A stretch of 64,000 bases of DNA. Source: Finegoldia magna_J. GTDB lineage: Bacteria > Bacillota > Clostridia > Tissierellales > Peptoniphilaceae. The position numbers were made by a program, and so were the translations under genes. Position 1 is the first letter of the stretch. Every line of letters starts with the position of its first letter. The stretch spans positions 1-64,000 of the forward strand of contig NZ_NDYF01000012.1 of the NCBI RefSeq assembly GCF_002243175.1, in the 5' to 3' direction. The notes beneath the pieces are model-generated. The model saw only the letters and a program-made list of their open reading frames with translations. It searched no databases and was not told the DNA's origin. This document shows, in pieces, positions 7,765 through 18,400 of this stretch.

Positions 7765-10700
7765 TTATTTTCTTATAACTTCAATTTTAACATTTTCTCC
7801 ATTCAAATCAATGTCTTCCCCGTCCACATTTTCATCAATAATAATGTCAACAGTTAATGTTTCATCTTTTATGAAGTCTTCATATTGTTCAATTGCTTTT
7901 TTAATATCATCTGTTGGCTTGATTTTGATGATGATATTATCTAATACATCAAAGTCATTTGATTTTCTCATTTGTTGAACTTTACTTACAAGCTCACGCG
8001 CATATCCTTCCATCAATAATTCATCAGTGATTTCTGTGTCCAAGATTACAAAATAATCTCCTTGCATTGTCACATCGAAGCCTTCTTTGGAGTTGATTCT
8101 TACATCAACGTAATCTCTCTTAATGTCGATGTCTTCATCGTCTAATTTAATATTCAAATCTGATTTATCTAGTTTTGATACGAAATCCTTAGCGTTGATA
8201 TCTTTCAAATAATTTCCAAAAGATTTGATGTGTTTACCAAGAATACTACCAGCAACTTTGAAGTTAGGTTTTAGTTCGTAATTCATAAATTCGGACAAAT
8301 CTTTCTTGTATTCGATATCTTTTAAGTTGATTTCTTCTTTGATTAAATCCTTGAACTCTTCAATCTTATCCTTAAATCTTTCATCTAGGACTATTTTCTT
8401 CAATGGTTGACGAACTTTAATATTCACTTCTTCACGAGAAGCTCTTGCAAGTGTTACAAAAGTTCTTACCATTTCCATCTTTTCTTCTAACTTATTGTCG
8501 ATTAAATCTTCATTTACCTTATCAAAATAAGCTAAGTGAACTGATTTTTCGCCAGTTAAATCGTGATACATTTCCTCTGCGATAAATGGAGTAAATGGAG
8601 CGATTAATTTAGTAAGTCCAACTAATATTTCATAAGTTGTGTTGTATACAGCTTTTTTGTCATCATCCATTTCTGTTTTCCAGAATCTTCTTCTGTTACG
8701 TCTGATGTACCAGTTTGATAAATCTTCGATTACAAAGTTAGAAATTTCTCTGGCAACTTTTGTATATTCAAATTGATCCATATTTTCAAAGTAGAATTTT
8801 TGTAGATTTGTAAACTTAGACAAAATCCATTTGTCAATCACAGCTCTGTCTTTATATTCTACAAAATATTCTGTAGGATCTGTTTCATCAGTTGTTGCAT
8901 ACATTTGGAAGAAGTTGTAAGTGTTTCTGAATGATCTGAAGAATTTGCTTTCTACTTCTTGTAATCCACTTACATCGAATTTTGTTGGAATCCATGGTGG
9001 AGATACATAAAGTGAGTAGAATCTAACAACGTCCGCCCCGTATTTATCGAATAATTCTATAGGATCAATTGTGTTTCCTCTGGACTTACTCATCTTCTTT
9101 CCATCTTTATCCAAGATTAAATCATTTACCAAAACATTTTTGTAAGGTGCTTTTCCTGTAATCATTGTAGAAATAGCTAACAAAGAATAGAACCATCCAC
9201 GTGTTTGGTCAATTCCTTCGTTGATGAAATCTGCTGGGAACACTTTATCAAAGTCATCAGTGTGCTCAAATGGCCAGTGTTGTTGCGCAAATGGCATAGC
9301 TCCAGAGTCAAACCAAACGTCAATAACATCTTTTTCTCTAGTCATTATTTCGCCACATTCTGGACATCTAATGTGAACATCATCAACGTATGGTCTGTGA
9401 AGTTCTATATTTTCATCGATATCTTCAATCGCCAATTCTTTTAATTCTTTTCTTGAACCAACAGAAAGTGTGTGATTACATTTATCACATTTCCAAATAT
9501 TTAGTGGAGTTCCCCAGTATCTATTTCTAGAAATTGCCCAGTCTTTAATATTTTCAAGCCAATTTCCAAATCTTCCTTCACCAACGTGATCTGGATACCA
9601 ATTTACACCGTTATTGTTTTCAACTAATTTATCTTTTAGTTTACTAACTTCAATGTACCATGATGGTTTTGAATAATAAATAAGAGGTGTGTGACATCTC
9701 CAGCAGTGAGGATAATTGTGTTCGATTTTTTGTTTTCTGAATAACTTGTTTTCTTCTTTTAATCTTTGCAACACTTCTGGATCTGTATCCATAACGTGTT
9801 GACCAGCCCAAGGGCCGCCAACGAATTTTCCTTCTTCATCAACAGGATTGATTAATGGCAAATCGTATCTTCTTCCTGTTTGATAGTCATCTTCCCCAAA
9901 AGCTGGTGCAGTGTGAACAATTCCTGTACCATCTTCAACAGTTACATAATCTGCACAAGTCACATAAAATGCTTTTTTGTTAACATCATAAATAGGCAAA
10001 AGTTGTTCGTATTCCATATACTCCATATCTTTACCTTTTAATTCTTTGATTAAAGTGTAGTCTTCGCCTTCGTGACCCAACAAATCGTGTGCTTTGTTCT
10101 TTGCAAGATAAATCTTTTCTCCGTCTTTTTCTGCCAAAATATAATCGATATCTGGATTAACTGTCAAACAAACATTTGATGGCAATGTCCAAGGAGTTGT
10201 AGTCCACGCTAAGAAATATTCATCTGCATCTTTTCTTTTGAATTTAACATACGCTGTTGTAGTTTTGATATTTTCATAACCTTGTGCAACTTCGTGTGAT
10301 GCAAGACCAGTACCACATCTTGGACAATATGGAAGGATTTTCGCTCCTTCGTAAATCAATCCGTCCTTGTACATTTTGTCAAGCAACGCCCACACTGATT
10401 CAATGTAATTATTGTCCAAAGTAATATATGGATCATCCATATCCACATTGTATGCCATTCTATCAGACATCTCTTGCCATTTTTCTCTGTAAGAAAATAC
10501 AGATTTCTTACATTCTTCGTTGAACTTTTCTACGCCGTAATTTTCGATTTCTTTTTTATCGTGAAGACCAAGTTTCTTTTCAACTTCAATCTCAACTGGA
10601 AGACCATGAGTATCCCAGCCAGCTTTTTTGTAAACTTTATATCCTTGCATAGTTTTGTATCTGCAAGTCATATCCTTCAAAGTTCTACTTATAACGTGAT

Positions 10701-10872
10701 GAATTCCTGGTTTTCCATTTGCAGTTGGAGGACCATCATAGAACACATATCTATTTTCTTCATCTCTACTGTTGTAAGTTTCATTCAAAAGATCAATCTC
10801 TTTCCAATACTTACTAGTAGCCTGTTCACGTTCCTTAACAGGTTTCTTAGAAAGTTCCTTAAACTTTTTCAT
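7765..10872 (-). CDS. ileS: Isoleucyl-tRNA synthetase, type 2 (eukaryote-like)
   Basis: This 1035-residue class I synthetase charges tRNA-Ile. Its length and sequence fit the type 2 (IleRS2) clade rather than the roughly 920-residue bacterial type 1. The KMSKS loop is intact at about residue 592 (DGKKMSKSRGN). The first signature, normally HIGH, reads GIHH at residues 56-59 (NGKPGIHHVI), so positions 1 and 3 are swapped. Cys pairs in CPRCG and CDKC...CPEC suggest zinc sites. AAGGAG precedes ATG 10872. It is preceded by a T-box leader and is expressed alone. Confidence 0.97.
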   Translation of the reverse strand: MKKFKELSKKPVKEREQATSKYWKEIDLLNETYNSRDEENRYVFYDGPPTANGKPGIHHVISRTLKDMTCRYKTMQGYKVYKKAGWDTHGLPVEIEVEKKLGLHDKKEIENYGVEKFNEECKKSVFSYREKWQEMSDRMAYNVDMDDPYITLDNNYIESVWALLDKMYKDGLIYEGAKILPYCPRCGTGLASHEVAQGYENIKTTTAYVKFKRKDADEYFLAWTTTPWTLPSNVCLTVNPDIDYILAEKDGEKIYLAKNKAHDLLGHEGEDYTLIKELKGKDMEYMEYEQLLPIYDVNKKAFYVTCADYVTVEDGTGIVHTAPAFGEDDYQTGRRYDLPLINPVDEEGKFVGGPWAGQHVMDTDPEVLQRLKEENKLFRKQKIEHNYPHCWRCHTPLIYYSKPSWYIEVSKLKDKLVENNNGVNWYPDHVGEGRFGNWLENIKDWAISRNRYWGTPLNIWKCDKCNHTLSVGSRKELKELAIEDIDENIELHRPYVDDVHIRCPECGEIMTREKDVIDVWFDSGAMPFAQQHWPFEHTDDFDKVFPADFINEGIDQTRGWFYSLLAISTMITGKAPYKNVLVNDLILDKDGKKMSKSRGNTIDPIELFDKYGADVVRFYSLYVSPPWIPTKFDVSGLQEVESKFFRSFRNTYNFFQMYATTDETDPTEYFVEYKDRAVIDKWILSKFTNLQKFYFENMDQFEYTKVAREISNFVIEDLSNWYIRRNRRRFWKTEMDDDKKAVYNTTYEILVGLTKLIAPFTPFIAEEMYHDLTGEKSVHLAYFDKVNEDLIDNKLEEKMEMVRTFVTLARASREEVNIKVRQPLKKIVLDERFKDKIEEFKDLIKEEINLKDIEYKKDLSEFMNYELKPNFKVAGSILGKHIKSFGNYLKDINAKDFVSKLDKSDLNIKLDDEDIDIKRDYVDVRINSKEGFDVTMQGDYFVILDTEITDELLMEGYARELVSKVQQMRKSNDFDVLDNIIIKIKPTDDIKKAIEQYEDFIKDETLTVDIIIDENVDGEDIDLNGENVKIEVIRK

Positions 10873-10895
10873 AAAAATATCTCCTTATAAAATAA

Positions 10896-11118
10896 TTAAA
10901 AAATCCCCTGGAAATTAATTCCAAGGGACGAATAAACCGCGGTACCACCCTAATTGTGTAAACCTCTCATTTCTTGTAACGTCAAGTAATACGCACAGAC
11001 CTGTTAGATCTGTGAGCTTCTTTCAGATGATTCAAATATTTTTTAATTTATCCCTCTCACCAAACAGGATTCTCTGTAAAATTAATCAAAATATTCCGTT
11101 CTGATCACAGCTTTTAAT
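10896..11118 (-). promoter_or_regulatory. T-box riboswitch controlling ileS
   Basis: The minus strand carries the canonical T-box AGGGTGGTACCGCGG (complement of 10937-10951). An intrinsic terminator follows (arms 10904-10913 and 10919-10928, then T6). Upstream, CTGTGA...TCACAG can close Stem I, and a CACAGATC/GGTCTGTG hairpin lies between. An ATC triplet in the distal 3' side of Stem I (GAATCATCTGA, around 11020-11030) is the likely Ile specifier. Uncharged tRNA-Ile would stabilise the antiterminator and allow ileS transcription. The specifier assignment is my folding by eye. Confidence 0.93.
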
Positions 11119-11124
11119 AGAATT

Positions 11125-11153
11125 ATAATAATATATTTTTAATAATTTGTCAA
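11125..11153 (-). promoter_or_regulatory. Promoter of the ileS T-box transcript
   Basis: Minus-strand TTGACA (11148-11153), 17 bases, TATTAT (11125-11130). The predicted start near 11118 gives a leader of about 245 nucleotides. Confidence 0.8.
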
Positions 11154-11211
11154 ATATTTATAAAAATTATACAAAATTTCACGTACCAATTCAGCTAAAT
11201 TATTTTGCAAA

Positions 11212-11220
11212 TGATATAAT
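11212..11220 (+). promoter_or_regulatory. Extended -10 promoter of the cell-wall-binding protein gene
   Basis: TGATATAAT at 11212-11220, with no good -35 box 17 bases upstream. The predicted start near 11227 gives a leader of about 55 bases before AGGAGG and ATG 11281. Confidence 0.5.
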
Positions 11221-11280
11221 GAAATAAACAATTAATGAAATTTACATAAACACTTAAAATTTTAATATTAGGAGGACAAA

Positions 11281-12828
11281 ATGAAATACTTTAAATATTC
11301 TAAAACCATTGCATTAGCTTTTGTATTATCGGTTTCAATATCACAACCAACATCAGCGATAAAGCAAATCGAAAAAGTTTCAATCGAAGGAAAAAACCAA
11401 TACGAAACAGCAATACAAATATCAAAAAAATCTTATCCAAAAACATCTGACACAGCTATAATCGTAAATTCTGAAAAAATCGCAGATTCGTTGTCAGTTG
11501 GTGTATTGGCGCATAAAATAAATAGCCCTATACTTTTAACAGATCATGATGAAATTAACCAATCTACATTAAAAGAAATTCAAAGACTGAAAACAACAAA
11601 TATTATACTTGTAGGTGGCACTCAAAGTATTTCCCTATCACAAGAAACAAATCTAATGAACCAAAGTTATAAAGTAAGAAGGATTTATGGAAAAGACAGA
11701 ATAGAGACATCATTTGCAATCGCAACAGAACTTTCTAATCTCAATCAAACAAAACAGTTCGACAACGCATTTGTAGTTCACGCTACCAAATCAATCGTAG
11801 ATTCAGCAAGTGTAAGTGCAGCTGCATGTAGTATGAATAGTCCAATCTTATTTGTTGGAAATGACACAAAATCATTTGAAGAAAAATATTCAAACTATAC
11901 ATTCAACAACACGTATTTAATAGGTGGAGCTACAGCAAAATTATCCAAGAATTTTCCAAATTCAAAAATCATTTATGGAAAAAATAGAAATGATACGAGC
12001 GTGAAAATAGCTGACACATTCTTCAATAATTCAAAATCCGTTTTCTTAGCCAAAAACGGTGAACAAATATTTTCTGAACTTATAGACTGCGTTACAGTGG
12101 CACCATTTGCAGCAAATCAAAAATCCCCCATCATTTTTGCATCAACAAAAAACAACTTAACTAAAACAGAGAAAAATTTCTTCGACAAATTAAATCCGAA
12201 TAAAATAACGCTAGTTGGTGGCGGACTTCATCCTAAATTTGACGAAATAATCGGAAAAACTCCACCGAAAAAAGAGTACGTATTATTAAATGTATCTCAA
12301 ATAAACCAAAACAAAGCCGGTTTGCCGATGGGCTGTGAAGCAGCATCACTTCTGCAATGTTTACACTACAAAAATATCAAAACTGACACAAATATTCATC
12401 AATTTATAAAAGAAATGCCACTTGCAAGAGATAACAATCCAAATCATGGATTTGCGGGTTCTCCTTTTAATATTGACGAAAGAATTTATCAATCAATATT
12501 CCCAGAGCCATTAACAAAATGGGCTAACAAATACGCAAACGCAGAAAATATTTCTGGCAAATCTTCAGAATACATCAGAGAAGAAGTTGCAAAAGGAAAC
12601 CCTGTAATATTCTTTGCTACGTATAAATTCAGAAATCCAACATTCAAAGATTATTTTTGGGGCAAAAATGCACTTTACAACGCACACGTAATGGTAGTAG
12701 ATGGCTACGACAAAAACAGAATGCACATAGTAGATCCAGCAGAAGATAAATCAAACGGTTATTGGATATCCCGCTCACTTTTTGATAGCAGATACAACAT
12801 CAAAAAATACGCCGTCGTTGTTAGATGA
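11281..12828 (+). CDS. Secreted cell-wall-binding (CWB2-repeat) protein with C39-like peptidase domain
   Basis: A 515-residue protein with a signal peptide (cleavage near SQPTSA, residues 21-26). Three cell-wall-binding type 2 repeats follow (about 35-330), seen as repeated R/YGKDRxETS, ADS/VDSASV and ILVGGTxSI/YLIGGAxAK motifs; these modules hold proteins on clostridial cell walls. The C-terminal 180 residues resemble a C39-like peptidase: GLPMGCEAASLLQ with candidate catalytic Cys, NAHVMVVDGYD with His, and HIVDPAED with Asp. It may cleave a surface or secreted peptide; the substrate is unknown. Single gene with its own promoter and terminator. Confidence 0.85.
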   Translation: MKYFKYSKTIALAFVLSVSISQPTSAIKQIEKVSIEGKNQYETAIQISKKSYPKTSDTAIIVNSEKIADSLSVGVLAHKINSPILLTDHDEINQSTLKEIQRLKTTNIILVGGTQSISLSQETNLMNQSYKVRRIYGKDRIETSFAIATELSNLNQTKQFDNAFVVHATKSIVDSASVSAAACSMNSPILFVGNDTKSFEEKYSNYTFNNTYLIGGATAKLSKNFPNSKIIYGKNRNDTSVKIADTFFNNSKSVFLAKNGEQIFSELIDCVTVAPFAANQKSPIIFASTKNNLTKTEKNFFDKLNPNKITLVGGGLHPKFDEIIGKTPPKKEYVLLNVSQINQNKAGLPMGCEAASLLQCLHYKNIKTDTNIHQFIKEMPLARDNNPNHGFAGSPFNIDERIYQSIFPEPLTKWANKYANAENISGKSSEYIREEVAKGNPVIFFATYKFRNPTFKDYFWGKNALYNAHVMVVDGYDKNRMHIVDPAEDKSNGYWISRSLFDSRYNIKKYAVVVR

Positions 12829-12846
12829 TTTTATAATAGATACAAC

Positions 12847-12870
12847 AAAAGCCACCGTACGGTGGCTTTT
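12847..12870. terminator. Bidirectional terminator between the CWB2 protein and pglZ
   Basis: A perfect palindrome with AAAAGCCACC/GGTGGCTTTT arms (12847-12870) between convergent stop codons, with T runs in both directions. Confidence 0.92.
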
Positions 12871-12875
12871 TGATA

Positions 12876-15473
12876 TTAATCAAAAAAGTTTAATTCACCA
12901 AAATCTTCAGCTATATCTATCGTAAACTCTTCTTTCTTTACATCATCTATACTTTCGGCTATAACCAAATAATAACTTTCTGTTCTGTAATATTTCCTTG
13001 GCTTTAAATTAAAGTCAAGCTTAAATACCCTATCAGAGTTATCTGAACTTTCTTTATCAGCGATAATTTTTTTAACATCGCTAATTTCTGCACCTGTTGA
13101 ATCTGTAAAATAGACACTATATACAGCTGCTTTTCTATTATAATCAACTGATTCTTTCTGATAAAAGCTCAATGAAAAATTCATATTGCTTATCTTGTGA
13201 CTGGAAGTGAGTAAATCAACACTCACCGGTTTAACATCGTACTTTTCTTGATTTCTTCTGTATTCAACAGATTGTTTTCTTACATGCTTGTACTTTATCA
13301 GAGGAACAATCATTTCTTGTAAGCTAACTCCACCATGTACGAATTTCTCACCAGCCCCCGACATTCTAATTCTCGTTTTATTTCTAGGAGTAAAAGCTGT
13401 GTATTTTTCATCAAAGAATTTAACATTCATTAAATATTCTAATTCACAGTCTCTCTCAGTTATAGCATATCTTCGTGCATATTCAATTACGCTTTCATTA
13501 TTAGAAATATTATCCACTTTATTTGTATCCTCAATCGAACTAAAAGTATACAAAAATCCATGATCACTTGTTATAAAAACATTGATTCCACCAAACTCAT
13601 TAGTAATCATTCTAACAATATCAATTATTTCATCAATTGCATCATCACAAGCATTAAACACACTATTTTCGTCATTATGACTAGAAGAATCAATAGTATC
13701 GTGATAAATATAAATTATTTCCTTTCCCTTTACTATCGATTGCCTTTGCTCTCTTTTCATGTGAATAATATCATTGTATTTTAGAATCGCAGAGTTTGGA
13801 TTAGCTTTGTTTAGACAATTCTCTCTGTAATTACTATCCGTTCGCATACCATCGCACATCACAGATAATTTTTCATTATTTGCACTGCCTGTAATATTAA
13901 CACTCATATCTTCATGAGGAAGAAGAGCAGCCATTCCAAATTTAGTAATAGTCGGAAAAATTGCCTGCATTGAATCCATAGAAATCTTGCACTGATGTTC
14001 TCGTTCAAGCTTTTCAGACAAGCTCTTAGCAACCTCATACCTCATCGCATCAGAAATAATTACATAACATTTGTTTTTTTTGTTTTTTATATTGTCACTA
14101 TAAAAATCCACTTGCTTCTTAATCTCAGAAACATATCCCAGATCTTTCAAATCATCCTTACAGTAGTCGAACCATCTATCACCAAGTTTCTCCAAAAACC
14201 AATTATTATACAAACCCTCTACATAATCCTTAACGACTGAAAAATCATCTTTCAACCAGGAATTAAAATCCTTTATAATAAAATTGTAATTTTTGTGGAA
14301 GCCTCGATAATACGTATCCATCAAATAATACTCTTCAGTATAGCCATCCCAAATTTCTTTTGCAGATCTTCCCCAATTAGATGCACTATTTTTATTGTAA
14401 AATTCTTGCATATCACACAAGTAGCTCAACGCTTCGTAATAATACTTATAATCATCAAACCACACGCCAATTCTTCTTCGTTCGATTATTTCTCTGTTAT
14501 TATCGATATCAATAATATAATCTTTAACATCTCTTGTGATTTTTTTCAGAATAATCTTATCAATAAAATCAAAAATTTCTGTATCGATCAAATCATTCAC
14601 ACCAAGCCTGAATAAATTGGAATCAACGTCAAACTCATCGTTAATATCATCCAAATAAGGTTTCAGCACATCTCTTGAACTGCTGTTTAACCATTCCCAC
14701 AAAAAATCATAACAAAAAGAACAATATGCACTGTTAATAAAATCATCATAATCATTCAACAAATCTTTTCTGATGGACTTCGTCAAAGCTGTCAGAACTA
14801 TTACATCCATTAACTCCTTTAAACTAGAATTCTCTTTTTCATAACCAGTAGCTTGTGACACCATCTTCCAGAAAATATCCACAGCTCCATAATTACACAA
14901 ATCCACATACATCTTGTTAGTATCATTGTCCAATCCATTTGATAAAACATTTCTAATAATCATACTAGGATTCAAGCTATCACTTGAACTTATTGTAGCC
15001 ATTATTGCCAAGTACAAATCCTTCTTATTATCAATTTTTTTTGCAAGAGAATTGAATTTGACACGTCTTGTTTTTGCATTGAAAAATTTGGAATAATTTT
15101 TGATATCACCTCTTAGCTTTTCACTATCAACAACATTTAATTCATTAATCCACAAACTGATTAAATCAGCTCTGAAAATCTCGCTGTATAGCTTCATATC
15201 ATAAAACCAATCCTCCTCATTGTTTTCATAAACAAAAGGCTGATATACTAAGAAGTTACTCTCCAAATCCTCGAAATTCAACAAATATTTTACAGCAAAA
15301 TTATTATTACAATCTAACTTAATAACTCTTGCATTATCAAAACTTACATCATCAATATAATCCAAGAAATCCTTCGATTCATCAACCCAAAAAATAATTC
15401 TTCTATTATAAAATTGTGGCAAAGGAAGCTTGAATTTTTTATCAAGCTCCATCAATATATTATCTATATCCAC
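12876..15473 (-). CDS. pglZ: BREX phosphatase-like protein PglZ
   Basis: An 865-residue protein with an alkaline-phosphatase-superfamily PglZ domain in its second half. Metal-ligand-type motifs are YVIISDAMRYEVAKSL (about residue 470) and NVFITSDHGFLYTF (about 633). The N-terminal half is acidic and helical, as in BREX type 1 PglZ. PglZ is a core BREX component required for phage defence and methylation in studied systems. It is the last gene of the operon, 12 bases after pglX; in typical type 1 loci brxL would follow, but here a terminator and a convergent gene do. Confidence 0.93.
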   Translation of the reverse strand: MDIDNILMELDKKFKLPLPQFYNRRIIFWVDESKDFLDYIDDVSFDNARVIKLDCNNNFAVKYLLNFEDLESNFLVYQPFVYENNEEDWFYDMKLYSEIFRADLISLWINELNVVDSEKLRGDIKNYSKFFNAKTRRVKFNSLAKKIDNKKDLYLAIMATISSSDSLNPSMIIRNVLSNGLDNDTNKMYVDLCNYGAVDIFWKMVSQATGYEKENSSLKELMDVIVLTALTKSIRKDLLNDYDDFINSAYCSFCYDFLWEWLNSSSRDVLKPYLDDINDEFDVDSNLFRLGVNDLIDTEIFDFIDKIILKKITRDVKDYIIDIDNNREIIERRRIGVWFDDYKYYYEALSYLCDMQEFYNKNSASNWGRSAKEIWDGYTEEYYLMDTYYRGFHKNYNFIIKDFNSWLKDDFSVVKDYVEGLYNNWFLEKLGDRWFDYCKDDLKDLGYVSEIKKQVDFYSDNIKNKKNKCYVIISDAMRYEVAKSLSEKLEREHQCKISMDSMQAIFPTITKFGMAALLPHEDMSVNITGSANNEKLSVMCDGMRTDSNYRENCLNKANPNSAILKYNDIIHMKREQRQSIVKGKEIIYIYHDTIDSSSHNDENSVFNACDDAIDEIIDIVRMITNEFGGINVFITSDHGFLYTFSSIEDTNKVDNISNNESVIEYARRYAITERDCELEYLMNVKFFDEKYTAFTPRNKTRIRMSGAGEKFVHGGVSLQEMIVPLIKYKHVRKQSVEYRRNQEKYDVKPVSVDLLTSSHKISNMNFSLSFYQKESVDYNRKAAVYSVYFTDSTGAEISDVKKIIADKESSDNSDRVFKLDFNLKPRKYYRTESYYLVIAESIDDVKKEEFTIDIAEDFGELNFFD

Positions 15474-15485
15474 CTAATCACATCC

Positions 15486-18400
15486 TTAAATTTTTGCCAA
15501 AACATTCTTAAAGATATCGTAATTATTCTTCACACCGTCATCCAAGTCAATCTCAATCATTTCATCAGCTAAGCTGTGGATTTTTTCTTCATAAGACAGA
15601 ATCTCTCTCGATTTTTCTTGAATAGAATCTCTCTCTTTCTCCAATTTAATCTTTTCAGCTCCTTCAGAATCATTCAACCTATTTTCCAAATCCGCCAATG
15701 CAGTACGATACCTACTTTGTTGTTCGTGAATATAATCGGTTCTGATTCTCGCAATAGTATCTTTTTTATATCTATGCATATAAATCAAACATTTGAATCC
15801 GTTTTTCTTCCCAGAATCAAACAACCAATAAATCGGTCTTTTCTTGTATAATTTGACATGATCCTTATAAAAATCTTTAATAAAATAATTTCTGATTACA
15901 GCTCTACTATGAGATTTGCCACCCAATGCATTTGCGATAAACTTCAGATTGTCCTCCAAGTTATCTTCTCCATATATAACTTTAACAAACTCAATAAATC
16001 TGTGAACAATATCATCGTCGAAATATTCATCATCAGAAATAGGAATGATACCATCTCTGTCAGCCGTAAATGAAACATAATTGGAAGAATTGAACTCTCC
16101 ACCAGCATACACCAATCCATCCTTATCCAATGAGTATCTTCCCATCATACAACCAACTGCATAAGAAATAAAAGATTTTACGTCATTTTTCACATCAGCT
16201 CGATACAAAGTAATATCCTTATCATCTACAAACTCATCCATTTCATCTGACAATCCATAAATATCAATGAAAATTCGGTTTAACTCTTCTTCATTTGATT
16301 TTAATTCTTTAAACCTTTTTTGAGTGATTTGATTCCAAGTATTAAAAGATTGCTCAATAGTTTTTTCTCCATTTATAAAAGGATGCTTTCCAAAATCCCA
16401 TGAAGTTTCGAATGAATCCCAATCTGATTTTGAAATTCCAATGTTTTCTTTTACTAATTCATCAACAATGTTAATCTTTGTCTTATGAATTATAACTGGA
16501 AAATTTTTGAAATCTCCTACTTGTAAGTTAATTGTTGGATTTAACATTTTAAAAATAAAATCAGATAATTTCGTACTCATTAAACCCAATCCATAATATA
16601 AATCTAATGACCCGTTAAAAAATGCTGACATACCAGAAACATCATGAATGCCCCCATAAGACCTGTATCTTATCGAAAAACCACCAGATGTTATAAGTCC
16701 CCAAGTAATTGCTTCTTTAAAATATGAATCTCTATTTTGTGGTCTTGATCTTAGTTTTCCATTTTTATCTACAAAGTTTCTGATTTCAAAACCATCTTTT
16801 TCCCAATTAACAAGATAATCGTAGTTTCCGTACCACTGCCTTCTCTGTCCACCTTTATTATAAGGGATCCATTTTTTTTGACTTTGTAATAATTCATCAG
16901 AACTTTTAGCGTTAAACTTGCATTTATTTATGTCAACTTCTTGCCATAATCTCAAAAATCTATTGTTATCAGCTGTAGCTAATCCTTGTTTAACATCTAG
17001 GACATTTCCAATTGGTTTACCATTGTCAAATGCTTTAATGACATTATCACTTGCCCAATATGCAATTGGCGAACCAGGAATTTTTTCAAAATTACTTTGA
17101 TCTGTTTCATAAAAATAATCGCAGCTATCGGATTTAATTGCTTCAAGTACTTTTTGTTTTTTCTCAAGTGAAGTATTATAATTAGTTAATTTTATAAAAG
17201 ATGATTTGTAGCTCGGCGTTTTTGATTTCCTATTGACAAATATTGTTGTTTGCACTACTTCTCCACCAATTTCTTCAAAAGCTCTTGTACCAAGATGAGC
17301 CATACAAATGATTGTGCTGCTTTCTAGTAATTTATTTCTCAATTTTTCATAAGATGTCAAAAACATCCACGAATGCTGAGTAATCATGGAATAATAACAT
17401 TTGTTTTTCGAAAACATTATACATCTTTCTATAAAAGCGGCAAAAAGATCATTTTTTGATACTCCATAGTTTTTCTTTAAAAATTCTGAAAGCTTTCCAT
17501 TTGCATTTGAAGTTCCCATATATGGCGGGTTAGTAACTACGATATCATACTTTCCCGATAAAATTTCACCAATATTAATTAAACCTTCAAATTCGTTAAT
17601 AGTTTGTTCTGAAAGAAGTATATCCCTGTTATTCTCCAATTCATTTAATCTGTTTTTCAATAACTCAAAATTTACTGAATTTACTGTAATCAAGGATCCG
17701 TATTGCTTTGCATCTTTCAGTTGATCTATAAGCTTATTAAGATTGTTTTCTAGTTCATTATCTCCATCCGTAAAAATTTTAATCAAAAGTGGACTGAGAT
17801 TTTTACTTTCTTTTATAGAGTAAATATTATGATTAATTCCCCTACTTAAGAATCTCTTATCGTACTGACAAGCTTTCATCATAATTGAAAAATATGATAG
17901 CTGGCCTGCACGGTCGTCTATGTCTAATCCATAAAGGTTATTTTGAATAATACTAGCCACGGCTTCTCTTTTTTGAATTCCGTAAGACTCGTAAATCATA
18001 ACTAATACATCAAATAAATATGATAAAACATGACCCGATCCCATGCATGGATCTATGCATTTTATTTCTTGTGGTATGAGTTTTGAATATTCTGCTCTAA
18101 TTTTATTTAACTGATTTTTGACATCATCTTCTTGGTCAGACTCTTCAATAAAATACTCCAATTTGCTTTTTAATTCTGAACTTGGATGACCTTCAAGCCA
18201 TAACCTTCCCAAAGAGTTATCTACCATGTATCTTACAATCCAGTCCGGAGTAAACAACTGAGTTGCTGCTGGTATTTTTTCTTTAGTAATTTTTTTATTT
18301 TTCTTTAAATCAGAGAAAACTTTATCTTTAAGCTCTTCATTATAATACTGATATAACCATCCAATTATCTCAACTTGTTCGGTCCAATCTTCATTCGGTA

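Noticed and set aside
10474..10890. A 138-codon plus-strand open frame over the start of ileS
   Set aside because: It is a shadow of the ileS reading frame with no ribosome-binding site or recognisable protein features.
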